Assembly (NCBI RefSeq): GCF_900112405.1
Contig: NZ_FOLI01000006.1
Coordinates: 34,541-98,540 of the forward strand
Source of the DNA: Fructobacillus durionis
Lineage (GTDB): Bacteria; Bacillota; Bacilli; Lactobacillales; Lactobacillaceae
Length of the DNA stretch: 64,000 nucleotides
Direction of reading: 5' to 3'
Within the stretch, counting starts at the first letter, position 1. Every line of letters begins with the position of its first letter. The notes under the pieces were generated by a model that worked only from the letters and a program-made list of their open reading frames with translations, had not been told where the DNA came from and did no database searches. This document shows, one piece after another, positions 25,952 to 36,361 of this stretch. The position numbers were made by a program, and so were the translations under genes.

Positions 25952-25980
25952 TTGAAACCCATTTAATGTGCAGATATAAT
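25952..25980 (+). promoter_or_regulatory. strong xfp promoter
   Basis: -35 TTGAAA (25952-25957), 17-bp spacer, perfect -10 TATAAT (25975-25980). The 5' leader is about 65 nt. Confidence 0.85.
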
Positions 25981-26051
25981 AATACTTGTAAATATTTAAC
26001 CGAAGGATTGCATAAGCAGCCTTCGTGGAAAGAAAAAGGAGTACTATTTAC

Positions 26052-28505
26052 ATGGTTGATTACAACTCAAAAGAGTACTTGGAACTCGTTGACAAGTGGT
26101 GGCGTGCTACCAATTATTTGTCAGCTGGGATGATTTTTTTGAAGTCAAACCCATTGTTCTCAGTAACTAAGACGCCAATTCAAGCTGAAGACGTGAAGGT
26201 TAAGCCTATCGGGCACTGGGGAACTATCTCTGGTCAAACTTTCTTGTACGCTCACGCAAACCGTCTGATCAACAAGTATAACTTGAACATGTTCTACATC
26301 GGTGGACCAGGACACGGTGGCCAGGTAATGGTTACTAACGCCTACCTTGATGGTGAATATACTGAAGATTACCCAGAAGTTACACAAGACTTGAAGGGTA
26401 TGTCAACGTTGTTCAAGCGCTTCTCATTCCCAGGTGGAATTGGTTCTCACATGACGGCCCAAACACCAGGTTCTTTGCATGAAGGTGGAGAATTGGGATA
26501 CTCATTGTCTCACGCCTTCGGTGCTGTTTTGGATAACCCAGACCAAATTGCTTTCGCAGTTGTTGGTGATGGTGAAGCCGAAACTGGCCCATCTATGACA
26601 TCATGGCACTCAATCAAGTTCTTGAACGCTAAGAACGACGGTGCTGTTTTGCCAATCTTGGATTTGAACGGATTTAAGATTTCTAACCCAACTATCTTCT
26701 CACGTATGTCAGATGAAGAAATCACAAACTTCTTCAAGGGTCTTGGATACTCAGCTCGTTTCATCGAAAACGATGACATCCATGACTACATGACTTACCA
26801 CGAAAAGGCAGCGTCAATCTTTGACCAAGCCATCGAAGATATCCAAGCTATCCAAAAGGATGCTCGTGAAAACGGTAAGTACGAAGACGGAACTATCCCT
26901 GCATGGCCTGTAATTATTGCTCGCCTTCCTAAGGGATGGGGTGGTCCACGTAAGGACCAAAAGGGAATGCCAATCGAAGATTCATTCCGTGCCCACCAAG
27001 TTCCATTGCCTCTTGGTCAAAACAACCTTGAGACTTTGCCACAATTCGAAGAATGGATGAACTCATACAAGCCTGAAGAATTGTTCAACGCTGATGGTTC
27101 ATTGAAGGATGAATTGAAGGCTATCGCTCCTAAGGGCGACAAGCGTATGTCAGCTAACCCAATCACTAACGGTGGACGTAAGCGCGGTGAAGATCTTAAG
27201 GATCTTGACTTGCCAGACTGGCACGCATACACAAACGACATTACTGCCGACAACCGTGGTACTTTGTTGCCAGACGGAAACCACAACATGGACATGTTCA
27301 CTTTGTCAACTTACCTTGAAAAGGTAATGCAAATGAACCCTAAGTCATTCCGTTTCTTCGGACCTGACGAAACGATGTCAAACCGTTTGTGGTCACTCTT
27401 CGACACGACTAACCGTCAGTGGATGGAAGAAGTGAAGGAACCAAACGACCAATTCGAAGCCCCAGAAGGCCGTATCTTGGATGCTCAATTGTCAGAACAC
27501 CAAGCTGAAGGTTGGTTGGAAGGTTACACATTGACTGGTCGTGTTGGAATCTTCGCATCATACGAATCATTCCTCCGCGTTGTCGACTCAATGATCACAC
27601 AACACTTCAAGTGGTTGCGTCACGCTTCAGAACAAGCATGGCGTAATGACTACCCATCATTGAACTTGATTTCAACTTCAACTGCTTTCCAGCAGGACCA
27701 CAACGGTTACACTCACCAGGATCCTGGTATGTTGACTCACTTGGCCGAAAAGAAGTCAAACTTCATCCGCCAGTACTTGCCAGCTGATGGTAACGCTACT
27801 TTGGCTGTGATGGACCGTGCGTTCTCAGAACATTCAAAGGTTAACCACATGGTTATCTCAAAGCAACCACGTCAGCAATGGTTCTCAGCTGCTGAAGCTG
27901 AAGTTCTTGCTAACGAAGGTTTGGCTGTTATCGATTGGGCTTCTACTGCACCTTCTGCTAAGGTTGACATTACCTTCGCATCTGCAGGTACTGAACCTAC
28001 TATCGAAACATTGGCTGCCCTTTGGTTGGTTAACCAAGAATTCCCTGACGTAAAGTTCCGTTACGTTAACGTTGTTGAATTGCTTCGTTTGCAAAAGAAG
28101 TCAGAATCAGCCGGTAACGACGAACGTGAATTGTCAGCTGACGAATTCAACAAGTTCTTCCAAGCTGATACACCTGTTATCTTCGGATTCCACGGTTACG
28201 AAAACTTGGTTGAATCATTCTTCTTCGAGCGTAAGTTCCGTGGCGACGTATACGTACACGGTTACCGTGAAGATGGTGACATCACTACTACTTACGACAT
28301 GCGTGTATACTCACACCTTGACCGCTTCCACCAAGCTAAGGAAGCCGTTGAAGTCCTTTCAGGACGTGGCGTAATCGACCAAGCTGCTGCTGATACATTC
28401 ATCTCAAAGATGGATGACATCTTGGCAAAGCACATGAAGGTTACTCGTGAAGAAGGTCGAGACATCGAAGAATTCACGAAGTGGCAATGGTCAGCTTTGA
28501 AGTAA
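26052..28505 (+). CDS. xfp: xylulose-5-phosphate/fructose-6-phosphate phosphoketolase
   Basis: Thiamine-diphosphate enzyme that splits xylulose-5-P with phosphate into acetyl-P and glyceraldehyde-3-P, the key step of heterolactic fermentation. The 817-aa protein shows the TPP-binding GGPGHGG (84-90), [17 protein letters not shown] (172-179) and [12 protein letters not shown] in the second half. ATG 26052 follows AAAAAGGAG (10-base spacing); the longer frame from 26025 lacks support. Codons are strongly biased (AAC, TTG, GGT), as expected for a very abundant enzyme. A consensus promoter, a cre site and a palindrome lie upstream. Monocistronic. Confidence 0.97.
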   Translation: MVDYNSKEYLELVDKWWRATNYLSAGMIFLKSNPLFSVTKTPIQAEDVKVKPIGHWGTISGQTFLYAHANRLINKYNLNMFYIGGPGHGGQVMVTNAYLDGEYTEDYPEVTQDLKGMSTLFKRFSFPGGIGSHMTAQTPGSLHEGGELGYSLSHAFGAVLDNPDQIAFAVVGDGEAETGPSMTSWHSIKFLNAKNDGAVLPILDLNGFKISNPTIFSRMSDEEITNFFKGLGYSARFIENDDIHDYMTYHEKAASIFDQAIEDIQAIQKDARENGKYEDGTIPAWPVIIARLPKGWGGPRKDQKGMPIEDSFRAHQVPLPLGQNNLETLPQFEEWMNSYKPEELFNADGSLKDELKAIAPKGDKRMSANPITNGGRKRGEDLKDLDLPDWHAYTNDITADNRGTLLPDGNHNMDMFTLSTYLEKVMQMNPKSFRFFGPDETMSNRLWSLFDTTNRQWMEEVKEPNDQFEAPEGRILDAQLSEHQAEGWLEGYTLTGRVGIFASYESFLRVVDSMITQHFKWLRHASEQAWRNDYPSLNLISTSTAFQQDHNGYTHQDPGMLTHLAEKKSNFIRQYLPADGNATLAVMDRAFSEHSKVNHMVISKQPRQQWFSAAEAEVLANEGLAVIDWASTAPSAKVDITFASAGTEPTIETLAALWLVNQEFPDVKFRYVNVVELLRLQKKSESAGNDERELSADEFNKFFQADTPVIFGFHGYENLVESFFFERKFRGDVYVHGYREDGDITTTYDMRVYSHLDRFHQAKEAVEVLSGRGVIDQAAADTFISKMDDILAKHMKVTREEGRDIEEFTKWQWSALK

Positions 28506-28522
28506 GCTAATCACATTTCATA

Positions 28523-28557
28523 AAAAGAGAGCGAAGCATTTGCTTCGTTCTTTTTTT
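28523..28557 (+). terminator. terminator after xfp
   Basis: GCGAAGCA-tt-TGCTTCGT with flanking GA/TC pairs, followed by seven T. Confidence 0.87.
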
Positions 28558-28650
28558 GTACATATTTTAAAGAATGAGACAGTGTTTTTTCTCCTCGGAA
28601 AAGGGGTGAAATCTGCTATAATAGGCCCTATTAAAGAAAAGGATTCCGCC

Positions 28651-29472
28651 ATGCAAAACATTAAATTAATCTCGATTGATATCGATGGCACACTCTTAAA
28701 CGATAGTCGTGAAATCACACCAGCTGTTAAGGCAGCGGTGACAGAAGCAAGCGAAAAGGGCATTTATGTCGTGATTACGACCGGCCGTCCAGCAACTGGT
28801 GTTAAACAAGTCCTTTCGGACCTAGGTTTGGTTTCAGACCATCAATACGTGATTACCCATAACGGTGGAATGGCACAAACTACTAATCATTCAAAGAAGG
28901 TTTACCACGAGTCTTTGCCTTGGGATTTGTTTGAAGAGGCGGAGAAGTTTGCGCAAGCGCAAGGGGCTTACTTACAGATTGAATCAGATGAATATGCCTA
29001 TACTTTAGACCGTGAACAAAATGTTTTTGTCGCACAGGAAAACTACGTTGTTCAACTTCCGCTGAAGGTAGTCGATTCTCTTGCGGACATGAAGAAGGTA
29101 CCCTTTGTTAAGGCCATGTTAATTGGTGACAAGGACTTCATGGATCAGGTGCAGGCCCGTGTTCCAAAGGACCTTGATGAAGCCGCAAACGTTGTTCGGT
29201 CAACCCCTAATAACTTGGAATTTATGAATAAGGATGCTTCTAAGGGTGCCGCTATGTTAGCCCTGGCTGAACAACTAGGAATTCAGCCCGAAGAGACGAT
29301 GGCCATCGGAGACCAAGAGAACGATGTCACGATGATTCGCCAGGCTGGTATTGGTGTCGCCATGGGAAATGCTGTTCCAATGATTAAGGAAGCGGCCGAT
29401 GTTGAAACGACTGATAATAACCATGATGGCGTCGCAAATGCAATTTTAAAATATGCGCTTCGTCAATCGTAA
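28651..29472 (+). CDS. Cof-type HAD sugar-phosphate phosphatase
   Basis: A 273-aa haloacid dehalogenase-family phosphatase of the YidA type. Motif I is IDIDGTLLND (nucleophile Asp10, acid Asp12), motif II TTGRPATG, motif III Lys in DASKGAAM and motif IV GDQENDVTM. The large alpha/beta cap (about 85-190) marks the Cof/IIB subfamily, which dephosphorylates sugar phosphates and other small phosphoesters. ATG 28651 follows AAAAGGA; an extended -10 (TGCTATAAT, ending 28622) gives a short leader. Confidence 0.85.
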   Translation: MQNIKLISIDIDGTLLNDSREITPAVKAAVTEASEKGIYVVITTGRPATGVKQVLSDLGLVSDHQYVITHNGGMAQTTNHSKKVYHESLPWDLFEEAEKFAQAQGAYLQIESDEYAYTLDREQNVFVAQENYVVQLPLKVVDSLADMKKVPFVKAMLIGDKDFMDQVQARVPKDLDEAANVVRSTPNNLEFMNKDASKGAAMLALAEQLGIQPEETMAIGDQENDVTMIRQAGIGVAMGNAVPMIKEAADVETTDNNHDGVANAILKYALRQS

Positions 29473-29487
29473 TTAATTAAAAAGATT

Positions 29488-29520
29488 AAAGGGAACGAAG
29501 ATAAAATCGTTCCCTTTTTT
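29488..29520 (+). terminator. terminator after the HAD gene
   Basis: AAAGGGAACGA / TCGTTCCCTTT stem followed by T. Confidence 0.9.
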
Positions 29521-29588
29521 TATCCAGTTTTAATGGATTTATTGGTATAATAAAAGGGAAATATCGCAAATGATGCCTGGAGTAATCT

Positions 29589-30569
29589 ATGTCACAGTCT
29601 AATATTAAGCTCTTTTCACTTTCATCAAACCATCCGCTAGCTGAAAAAATTGCAGCGGAAGTTGGTGTGCCACTTTCTGATATCTCAGTAAAGCGTTTTG
29701 CCGATGGTGAAGTGCAGATTAACATTGAAGAATCTGTTCGTGGTGCGAACGTTTTCGTTATCCAATCAACTTCACAGCCGGTTAACGATAACTTGATGGA
29801 ATTGCTCATTATGATTGATGCGTTGAAGCGCGCCTCAGCAGAGCAAATTAACGTTGTTTTGCCATACTATGGTTACGCTCGTCAGGACCGTAAGGCCCGT
29901 TCACGCGAACCAATCACGGCTAAGCTTGTTGCCAACATGATTGAACGTGCTGGAGCAACTCGTGTGATGGCGTTGGATTTGCACGCTGCCCAAATTCAAG
30001 GATTCTTCGATTTGCCAATGGACCACTTGCAAGGTGCCCCATTGCTTGCCGATTACTTGATTGAAACGGGAATTGCCGATAAGGAAAACGCCGTTGTTGT
30101 TTCACCTGATCACGGTGGTATGACTCGTGCCCGTAACTTGAACAACATGTTGGGCTTGGATGCACCGGTTGCCGTAATCGACAAGCGTCGTCCAAAGCCA
30201 AACGTTGCCGAAGTTGGTTCCATCGTTGGTGATGTTGCCGGTAAGACTGCTATCATGATTGATGACATGATTGATACGGCCGGTACGATCACTCAAGGTG
30301 CCCAACTCGTCATGGAACACGGTGCCAAGGAAGTATATGTTGTTGCTTCACACGCCGTCTTCTCAGGTCCGGCCTTGGAACGTTTGCAAAATTCAGTCTT
30401 CACAAAAGTTATTGTGACGGATTCAATCAATCTCCCAGATTCAAAGAAGTTTGATAAGTTGGAAATTGTTTCAGTTGGTGAGTTGATTGGTGAAGCTATT
30501 CGCCGTGTATCAATGAATGAAGCCATTTCACCATTGTTTAAGCACCGTTTCCGTCGTCGTAACCAGTAA
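29589..30569 (+). CDS. prs: ribose-phosphate pyrophosphokinase
   Basis: Makes PRPP from ribose-5-phosphate and ATP for nucleotide, histidine and tryptophan synthesis. The 326-aa protein shows [17 protein letters not shown], the flexible [17 protein letters not shown] catalytic loop, [25 protein letters not shown] and the PRPP-binding [11 protein letters not shown]. It joins ribokinase, upstream in the window, in ribose-phosphate metabolism. RBS TGGAG; -10 TATAAT about 30 bases earlier. The C-terminus carries a short basic tail (HRFRRRNQ). Confidence 0.97.
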   Translation: MSQSNIKLFSLSSNHPLAEKIAAEVGVPLSDISVKRFADGEVQINIEESVRGANVFVIQSTSQPVNDNLMELLIMIDALKRASAEQINVVLPYYGYARQDRKARSREPITAKLVANMIERAGATRVMALDLHAAQIQGFFDLPMDHLQGAPLLADYLIETGIADKENAVVVSPDHGGMTRARNLNNMLGLDAPVAVIDKRRPKPNVAEVGSIVGDVAGKTAIMIDDMIDTAGTITQGAQLVMEHGAKEVYVVASHAVFSGPALERLQNSVFTKVIVTDSINLPDSKKFDKLEIVSVGELIGEAIRRVSMNEAISPLFKHRFRRRNQ

Positions 30570-30630
30570 TTCGGTTTCCGAAAACAGAATAGGTCTTAAA
30601 TGACTTTTCAATAAATAGATAGCGTATTCG

Positions 30631-30674
30631 AACACTAGTTAAGACCTTTAAAAATGTCAAACTAGTGTTTTTTA
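30631..30674 (+). terminator. terminator after prs
   Basis: AACACTAGTT-aa-GAC ... GTC-a-AACTAGTGTT followed by TTTT. Confidence 0.88.
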
Positions 30675-30762
30675 TGTCTAGAATTTATCAATATGCTCAA
30701 TAAACGACATAAATATGTTATCATGAGAGCAATATAACAACTTTTTAAATGGAGAAGGGTCT

Positions 30763-31473
30763 ATGTACAAAATCTTAGTCGTCGATGACGAAAAACCAAT
30801 TTCAGATATCATTAAGTTAAACTTGGTCAAAGAAGGCTATGAAGTTGTGACAGCAAGTGACGGGCAAGAAGCCCTTGACTTGTATCATACAGAAAACCCT
30901 GATTTGGTTTTGTTGGATCAAATGCTTCCCGAAATCGAAGGAATTGAAGTACTCCGCCAAATCCGTGCTAAGGATAAGACACCGGTTATCATGGTCACTG
31001 CCAAGGACTCTGAAATCGATAAGGTTATTGGGCTTGAAATGGGTGCCGATGACTACATCACCAAACCATTCTCAAACCGAGAATTGGTTGCGCGTGTGAA
31101 AGCGAACTTGCGTAATCGCCATACACCAGGCCAAACAAATGACTCAACGATTAACCAGGATGATATCCAATTGGGAAACTTGGTTATTCATACAAAGACC
31201 TACATGGTGACGAAGGATGGTGTGGATGTTGAATTGACGCACCGTGAGTTCGAATTGTTGGCCTACATGGCACAACACATTGGCCAAGTGATGAACCGTG
31301 AAAACCTGCTTCGTCAAGTTTGGGGTTACGATTACTTTGGCGATGTCCGCGCTGTCGATGTAACGGTTCGCCGTTTGCGTGAAAAGATTGAAGATGTGCC
31401 ATCTCATCCGGTTTGGTTGGGAACACGTCGTGGTGTTGGATACTTCCTGTCATCAGGTAAGCAAGGACAATAA
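30763..31473 (+). CDS. walR: response regulator WalR
   Basis: A 236-aa OmpR-family regulator of cell-wall metabolism. Receiver domain: acidic pocket VVDDEKP, phospho-acceptor Asp in [10 protein letters not shown] (near residue 53), Thr in MVTAKD, Lys in DDYITKPF. The C-terminal winged helix carries [19 protein letters not shown] and [13 protein letters not shown]...RGVGYFL. The WalR type is supported by sequence and by the following walK and htrA genes. RBS GAAGGG. It is usually essential in Gram-positive bacteria. Confidence 0.93.
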   Translation: MYKILVVDDEKPISDIIKLNLVKEGYEVVTASDGQEALDLYHTENPDLVLLDQMLPEIEGIEVLRQIRAKDKTPVIMVTAKDSEIDKVIGLEMGADDYITKPFSNRELVARVKANLRNRHTPGQTNDSTINQDDIQLGNLVIHTKTYMVTKDGVDVELTHREFELLAYMAQHIGQVMNRENLLRQVWGYDYFGDVRAVDVTVRRLREKIEDVPSHPVWLGTRRGVGYFLSSGKQGQ

Positions 31474-31512
31474 ATACAATTGAGGAGGGCAAGGCCTAGC
31501 CAGTTTGCGAAT

Positions 31513-33357
31513 ATGAAATTTTTTGCCAAGTCATTACAATCGATTCGCTTTAGACTGTCACTAGTCTTTGTCCTTTTTTTTGTGATTCTATTTGAGTCTG
31601 TTGGGGTTTTCTTTGTCCAGCAAATTGAATCCAATGATTTAATCTCGTCCCGTGACCGTCTGACCATGCCGTCCTACATGCAAAATGAGGTGGTTGCCGG
31701 TTTAACTTCGCCTTCTGAAAAGTGGGCACAGAGTGAGTTAGATTCTGCGGTTACGACTTTTGACGATAAGATGGTTGATAACGTTGTCGTCTACAACAAG
31801 GATGGGCAAGTTGTTACCGACCAAAATAGTTTGGTTAACGGTGATAAGAAAACAAAGCGCTTAGACACCAATACGAAGTTGGCACTGAGCGAAAGCCCTG
31901 CCTACCGTAAGGCGCGTACGAACGATGGACCTAAGGGACAAGAAGTGATTGTCACGACTCCCTTAAAGAAGGACGGTCAAGTGATTGGGGCGGTGGTTAC
32001 TTATGGTAACCTCCGTGAAGTCTATGCAAATGCCCGCCGCGTGATGTGGCTCTTCGTGATTTCAGGAGCGATGACGGTACTGGCAGCGGTTTACCTAGCC
32101 TTTATCCTTTCTCGAACGGTAACGAAGCCAATTGAGCAGATATCAAAGCAGACGGCCCGTATCACTGCTGGTGATTATGCCATGGTGAATAAGATTGCCG
32201 GTTCTAGTGAGATTGCTTCCTTGGCTCGATCGGTCAATGTCATGTCACAGAAGATTGCCTCTTCGACCGAGATGATTTCAAACGAGAAGAACCGACTCTA
32301 CTCCGTTCTGCACCACATGACCGATGGGGTGCTGCTAACGGATGCCCGTGGACGCTTAACAATTATTAACCAGGCGGCATCGAACTACCTTAAGGTGAAC
32401 GAATACGATGCCTTGGGACAGCCTGTCTTTGATATTTTGGACATGCCAGAATATCAGAATATTCGTGATTTAATTAAGACGAAAAAACCATTTACCATGG
32501 ACTTGGGCGACCGGGTCATTGAAGTGCGTATCTCGATGATTAAGGATCCTTCAGGGATGATTAACGCCTTAATCTTGATTCTGCACGATGTTACCATCCA
32601 AATTAAGACGGAAGATGAACGAAAGGCCTTCGTTTCAAACGTTTCTCACGAACTTCGAACACCATTAACAACGGTTACTTCATACATTGAAGCCTTGATT
32701 GATGGCGCAAAGGATAACCCTGAAACGTTGGACCACTTCCTCTCTGTTATCCAAAAGGAAACAGACCGTATGTCCCGAATGGTTGCCGATTTGCTAGAAC
32801 TTTCTAGAATTGACCAGGGCACGATGACGGTTAAGACGGAATTGGTTAATTTAAACGCCTTGCTGAACTTTGTGATTAACCGTTTCGATATGATTATCAA
32901 GACGAATAATACAAATAAGACTAGCCGACCATTAAACATCGTTCGTCATATTCCGACGGAAGAGTTTTGGGTTGATGTTGACCACGATAAAATTATTCAG
33001 GTTTTGGATAATTTGCTGAATAACGCCATTAAGTATTCACCAGATGGTGGAACAATTACCGTCCGTCTTGAAAAAGTCGGCGAGCGTGTTCAAGTCGCCA
33101 TCTCCGACCAAGGTTTGGGAATCCCTAAGAAGGATCAGCAGCAGGTCTTTAACCGTTTCTTCCGTGTTGATAAATCCCGTTCACGCGCAATGGGTGGAAC
33201 TGGACTTGGATTGGCAATTTCCAAGGAGGTAATTGAGACATTTGGTGGTAAAATTTGGGTAGAATCAAGAGAGGGAATCGGCTCAACCTTTAAGCTAGAA
33301 TTAGCCTATGTTGATGACGATTTGCTATCTTCTGAAAAGCAGTGGGATGATGATTAA
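31513..33357 (+). CDS. walK: sensor histidine kinase WalK
   Basis: A 614-aa membrane kinase partner of WalR. Two helices (about 13-33 and 175-195) bracket an extracellular domain. HAMP, PAS (about 255-360), HisKA with phospho-His in FVSNVSHELRTPLT, and HATPase with N, G1 (SDQGLGIP) and G2 (GGTGLGLAI) boxes follow. ATG 31513 gives a usual N-terminus (MKFFAKSLQSIRFRLSL), but the only strong ribosome site, GAGGAGGG (31482-31489), is 23 nt upstream; an in-frame TTG at 31480 is the alternative. The accessory genes walH, walI and walJ that often follow are absent. Confidence 0.92.
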   Translation: MKFFAKSLQSIRFRLSLVFVLFFVILFESVGVFFVQQIESNDLISSRDRLTMPSYMQNEVVAGLTSPSEKWAQSELDSAVTTFDDKMVDNVVVYNKDGQVVTDQNSLVNGDKKTKRLDTNTKLALSESPAYRKARTNDGPKGQEVIVTTPLKKDGQVIGAVVTYGNLREVYANARRVMWLFVISGAMTVLAAVYLAFILSRTVTKPIEQISKQTARITAGDYAMVNKIAGSSEIASLARSVNVMSQKIASSTEMISNEKNRLYSVLHHMTDGVLLTDARGRLTIINQAASNYLKVNEYDALGQPVFDILDMPEYQNIRDLIKTKKPFTMDLGDRVIEVRISMIKDPSGMINALILILHDVTIQIKTEDERKAFVSNVSHELRTPLTTVTSYIEALIDGAKDNPETLDHFLSVIQKETDRMSRMVADLLELSRIDQGTMTVKTELVNLNALLNFVINRFDMIIKTNNTNKTSRPLNIVRHIPTEEFWVDVDHDKIIQVLDNLLNNAIKYSPDGGTITVRLEKVGERVQVAISDQGLGIPKKDQQQVFNRFFRVDKSRSRAMGGTGLGLAISKEVIETFGGKIWVESREGIGSTFKLELAYVDDDLLSSEKQWDDD

Positions 33358-33423
33358 GTTCACACTTAATCTATAATTAATCGGCACTGGATAAACTAGA
33401 ATCAGCAAAATTTGGAGTAGATT

Positions 33424-34557
33424 ATGGAAAGTAAGCTCACAAAGTTAATATTGGCTGGTGCTTTTGCCGGCCTTATTGGCGGTTCTGCCGTTTTAGCCGG
33501 TCAAGAGATTTATCAAAATTACCAAGTAACCCATTCGAAGGTGTTAACGGAAGCTAATACTACGAAGAACATGGATTCTTCGGATAATGCTTCAACGGCT
33601 TATACCAAAGTCGCTAACGCCGTTGTTTCAGTGGTGAACTTTAAGCAGTCTGGCTCTTCTTATACAGAGTCTTCTGAAGGGTCCGGGGTCGTCTACAAGA
33701 AGACTGATGGTTCAGCCTTTATTGTCACGAACAATCACGTGATTGATGGAGCTGCCAAAATTCAGATTATCACCAACAACAGTAAGACTATTGTGGCCGA
33801 CCTAGTTGGAAAGGACTCCCTAACTGATTTGGCTGTGTTGAAGGTTGCTGATTCAGATGATTTGTCCGCGGCTTCCTTCGGCGATTCGGAAAAGATTTCC
33901 GTTGGTCAAAAGGTTTTGGCCATCGGATCGCCACTTGGTTCAGAATATGCTTCTTCCGTAACGGAAGGAATTATTTCGGCCAAGAAGCGTTTGGTGAACA
34001 CCGATGATTCTTCAAGTACGAACTACGGTGGTTCAACCGTTATTCAAACGGATGCGGCCATTAACCCTGGTAACTCTGGTGGACCATTGATTAACTTAGC
34101 CGGACAAATCATCGGAATTAATTCCATGAAGTTGTCATCTTCATCGTCAGGGACTGCTGTTGAGGGAATTGGTTTTGCCATTCCTTCTGATCAGGTGGTT
34201 AACATCGTTAACAAGCTGGTTAAGTACGGTAAGGTTACTCGACCAGCAATTGGTATCTCGATGATCAACCTTTCTCAGGTGCCAGCAGACGAACAGAAGT
34301 CCAAGCTGAAGTTGCCAAACGACATCTCGGGTGGTGTTGTGGTATACAAGGTAAACGACAGTTCACCTGCTTCAAAGGCCGGTTTGAAGAAGTATGACTT
34401 GATAACGGCCATTGATGGTAAGTCTGTTTCAACACAGGCTGACTTACGTGAACAACTTTATAAGCATAAGGTTGGCGATAAGATTAAGTTGACCTACTAC
34501 CGTGGTACAGCCAAGAAGACTGTAACGGTGAAGTTAAACCAGACTTTGAAATCGTAA
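33424..34557 (+). CDS. htrA: HtrA/DegP-type serine protease
   Basis: A 377-aa surface quality-control protease. An N-terminal membrane anchor (about 5-26) precedes the trypsin-like domain with the complete triad: His105 in TNNHVIDG, Asp135 in LTDLAVLK and Ser218 in INPGNSGGP. One PDZ domain (about 285-370, KKYDLITAIDGKSV) completes the chain. RBS TTGGAG. It follows walRK, the conserved position in Lactobacillales, with a possible separate -10 (TATAAT 33372-33377). It degrades misfolded secreted proteins and may process surface proteins. Confidence 0.95.
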   Translation: MESKLTKLILAGAFAGLIGGSAVLAGQEIYQNYQVTHSKVLTEANTTKNMDSSDNASTAYTKVANAVVSVVNFKQSGSSYTESSEGSGVVYKKTDGSAFIVTNNHVIDGAAKIQIITNNSKTIVADLVGKDSLTDLAVLKVADSDDLSAASFGDSEKISVGQKVLAIGSPLGSEYASSVTEGIISAKKRLVNTDDSSSTNYGGSTVIQTDAAINPGNSGGPLINLAGQIIGINSMKLSSSSSGTAVEGIGFAIPSDQVVNIVNKLVKYGKVTRPAIGISMINLSQVPADEQKSKLKLPNDISGGVVVYKVNDSSPASKAGLKKYDLITAIDGKSVSTQADLREQLYKHKVGDKIKLTYYRGTAKKTVTVKLNQTLKS

Positions 34558-34579
34558 AGTAACGGTAACAATTCCTTTA

Positions 34580-34613
34580 AATAGCTCAGGCAGAACGCCT
34601 GAGCTATTTTTAT
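34580..34613 (+). terminator. terminator after htrA
   Basis: Perfect 12-bp stem AATAGCTCAGGC-agaac-GCCTGAGCTATT followed by T. Confidence 0.92.
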
Positions 34614-34706
34614 TTTCTGTTGTTAGGACATTTATAAAAGTCAAGACTACTGGTGTTTGAATAACTTTGCTATACTAAAAAAAGCGAATGTTTAGGAGAA
34701 CAAATC

Positions 34707-35348
34707 ATGATTGTATTGGCTGGAACAATTGGGGCGGGGAAGACCTCTCTAACCGAAATTTTATCTGAACACTTAGGGGCGAAAGCTTACTATGAAAGTG
34801 TTGATAACAATCCAATTTTGCCACTGTTTTACAAGGACCCTAAAAAGTACGCCTTCTTGCTTCAGGTTTACTTCCTAAACACACGGTTAGACCAAATCAT
34901 GGAAGCACAGAAGGAAAAGAACAGTATTATCGACCGTTCAATCTTTGAAGATTCCCTTCTCTTCCAGTTAAATGCTGATTTGGGTCGAGCTACTCAAACA
35001 GAAGTGGACATCTATAAGGACCTATTGAACAACGTTCTTGAAGAAGTCGATGAAGAACACCAATTGAAGACACCGGACCTTTTGATTCATGTTCGTGTTT
35101 CTTTGGATACGATGCTAGCACGCATCGCTAAGCGCGGTCGCCCTTACGAACAGGTTGACCAAGATCCAAGCCTTTACCAATACTATAAGGACTTGAACCA
35201 CCGCTACGAAGAATGGTTTGAAAACTACGACCGTTCACCAAAGTTGTTAATCAATGGGGATGAATTGAATTTTGTCGAAGACCCCGAAGCCAAGAAGACG
35301 GTTTTGAAGATGATTGATAATAAGTTGGCTGAAGTACAGGCAAAGTAA
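34707..35348 (+). CDS. deoxynucleoside kinase (dGK/dAK type)
   Basis: A 213-aa nucleotide-salvage kinase. P-loop GTIGAGKTS (6-14), substrate loop YYESVDNNPILPLFY, the DRS motif (IIDRSIFEDSLLF) and the lid region RIAKRGRPYEQ are all present. It phosphorylates deoxyadenosine, deoxyguanosine or deoxycytidine; the precise preference cannot be read from sequence. Lactobacilli often carry paired dAK/dGK genes, but only one is here. RBS TAGGAG and extended -10 TGCTATACT. The convergent neighbour is a nucleoside hydrolase, so both serve nucleoside salvage. Confidence 0.88.
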   Translation: MIVLAGTIGAGKTSLTEILSEHLGAKAYYESVDNNPILPLFYKDPKKYAFLLQVYFLNTRLDQIMEAQKEKNSIIDRSIFEDSLLFQLNADLGRATQTEVDIYKDLLNNVLEEVDEEHQLKTPDLLIHVRVSLDTMLARIAKRGRPYEQVDQDPSLYQYYKDLNHRYEEWFENYDRSPKLLINGDELNFVEDPEAKKTVLKMIDNKLAEVQAK

Positions 35349-35379
35349 AAAAGACTCACCAATGGGTGAGCCTTTTTTT
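35347..35379. terminator. bidirectional terminator
   Basis: CTCACC-aat-GGGTGAG-type stem with flanking A and T tracts between the convergent deoxynucleoside kinase and nucleoside hydrolase genes. Confidence 0.87.
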
Positions 35380-35404
35380 ATTATCTTTTTGAATGGTTTT
35401 TTAA

Positions 35405-36361
35405 TTACTTCAAGACCTTCAACATCATGTTTTGGAAGTCGGAAACAAAACGGTCCTGGTCAACTAAGACGGCTGCCTTGGAAGTCGTTGGATCAAGCAA
35501 TTTCTTGGCATCACCAATGGTACGTCCGTAGTCGCCGGTGAAGCGGTCGGTTGTGACCTTCATGTTCAAGTCGAGGGTTTCAATGTAGTCCGGTTGCACG
35601 GCGACTGCCACAGCCAAAGGATCGTGCAAAGCGGCACCGCGTTCATCGATTTTAAGGGTCTTGTAGGCATCAATGTAAAAGTCCATGATGTCAGCGTAAA
35701 GCTTTCCCTTTTCGGTACCAGTGGCACGCCATGCGGCCGTTTCCTTTTTTGTAAGTAAGGTACGTAGGGTAACGTCCAATCCAACCATGGTCAAGTTCTT
35801 CTGTTCTTGGAAGACCTGGTTAGCCGCCTCAGGGTCCTGACTGATGTTTGCTTCAGTTAATGAAGTTACGTTACCAGGAACGGTTAAGGCACCACCCATG
35901 AGCGTTGTTTGACCGATAAGTTGTGCGATACTTGGGTCCTTTTGAAGGGCCAATGCCATGTTGGTCAAAGGACCAGTTGGCAAGTAAATGAGATCATCCT
36001 TGTACTGGTGAGCGGCTTCAATCAAGAAGTCGATACCAGACTGTTCTGAAACGGAACGGCTAGACCGAGGAACGTCAACGTCACCGACTCCGTTATCCCC
36101 GTGAATCAATTTAGAAACGGGCATCACTGAGAAGTCGTCAGTCGTGATGGAATGACTGGCTCCGTAAAAGACAGGAACATCAGAAGCGCCTAAGAGGTCT
36201 AAGAGGTTCAGTGAGTTTTGGGCCGTCACTGAAGTTAAGTTGTTTCCATAGGAAGCAATAATTCCGATTAGGTCAATGTCTTCATGGCCAATCGCGTAGG
36301 CGAGTGCCAAAGCATCATCGATACCGGTGTCCAGGTCTAAAATCATTTTGTATTGTGGCAT
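35405..36361 (-). CDS. nucleoside hydrolase
   Basis: A 318-aa IunH/Rih-family enzyme that cleaves ribonucleosides into base and ribose. The N-terminal calcium site DLDTGIDDALAL (about 8-19), the middle LIYLPTGPLTNMALAL and the C-terminal HDPLAVAVAV with its metal-ligand Asp are all visible. Ribose released here could feed the ribokinase encoded upstream. The RBS AGGAGAC on the minus strand is well placed. Purine versus pyrimidine preference is not determinable by eye. Confidence 0.92.
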   Translation of the reverse strand: MPQYKMILDLDTGIDDALALAYAIGHEDIDLIGIIASYGNNLTSVTAQNSLNLLDLLGASDVPVFYGASHSITTDDFSVMPVSKLIHGDNGVGDVDVPRSSRSVSEQSGIDFLIEAAHQYKDDLIYLPTGPLTNMALALQKDPSIAQLIGQTTLMGGALTVPGNVTSLTEANISQDPEAANQVFQEQKNLTMVGLDVTLRTLLTKKETAAWRATGTEKGKLYADIMDFYIDAYKTLKIDERGAALHDPLAVAVAVQPDYIETLDLNMKVTTDRFTGDYGRTIGDAKKLLDPTTSKAAVLVDQDRFVSDFQNMMLKVLK

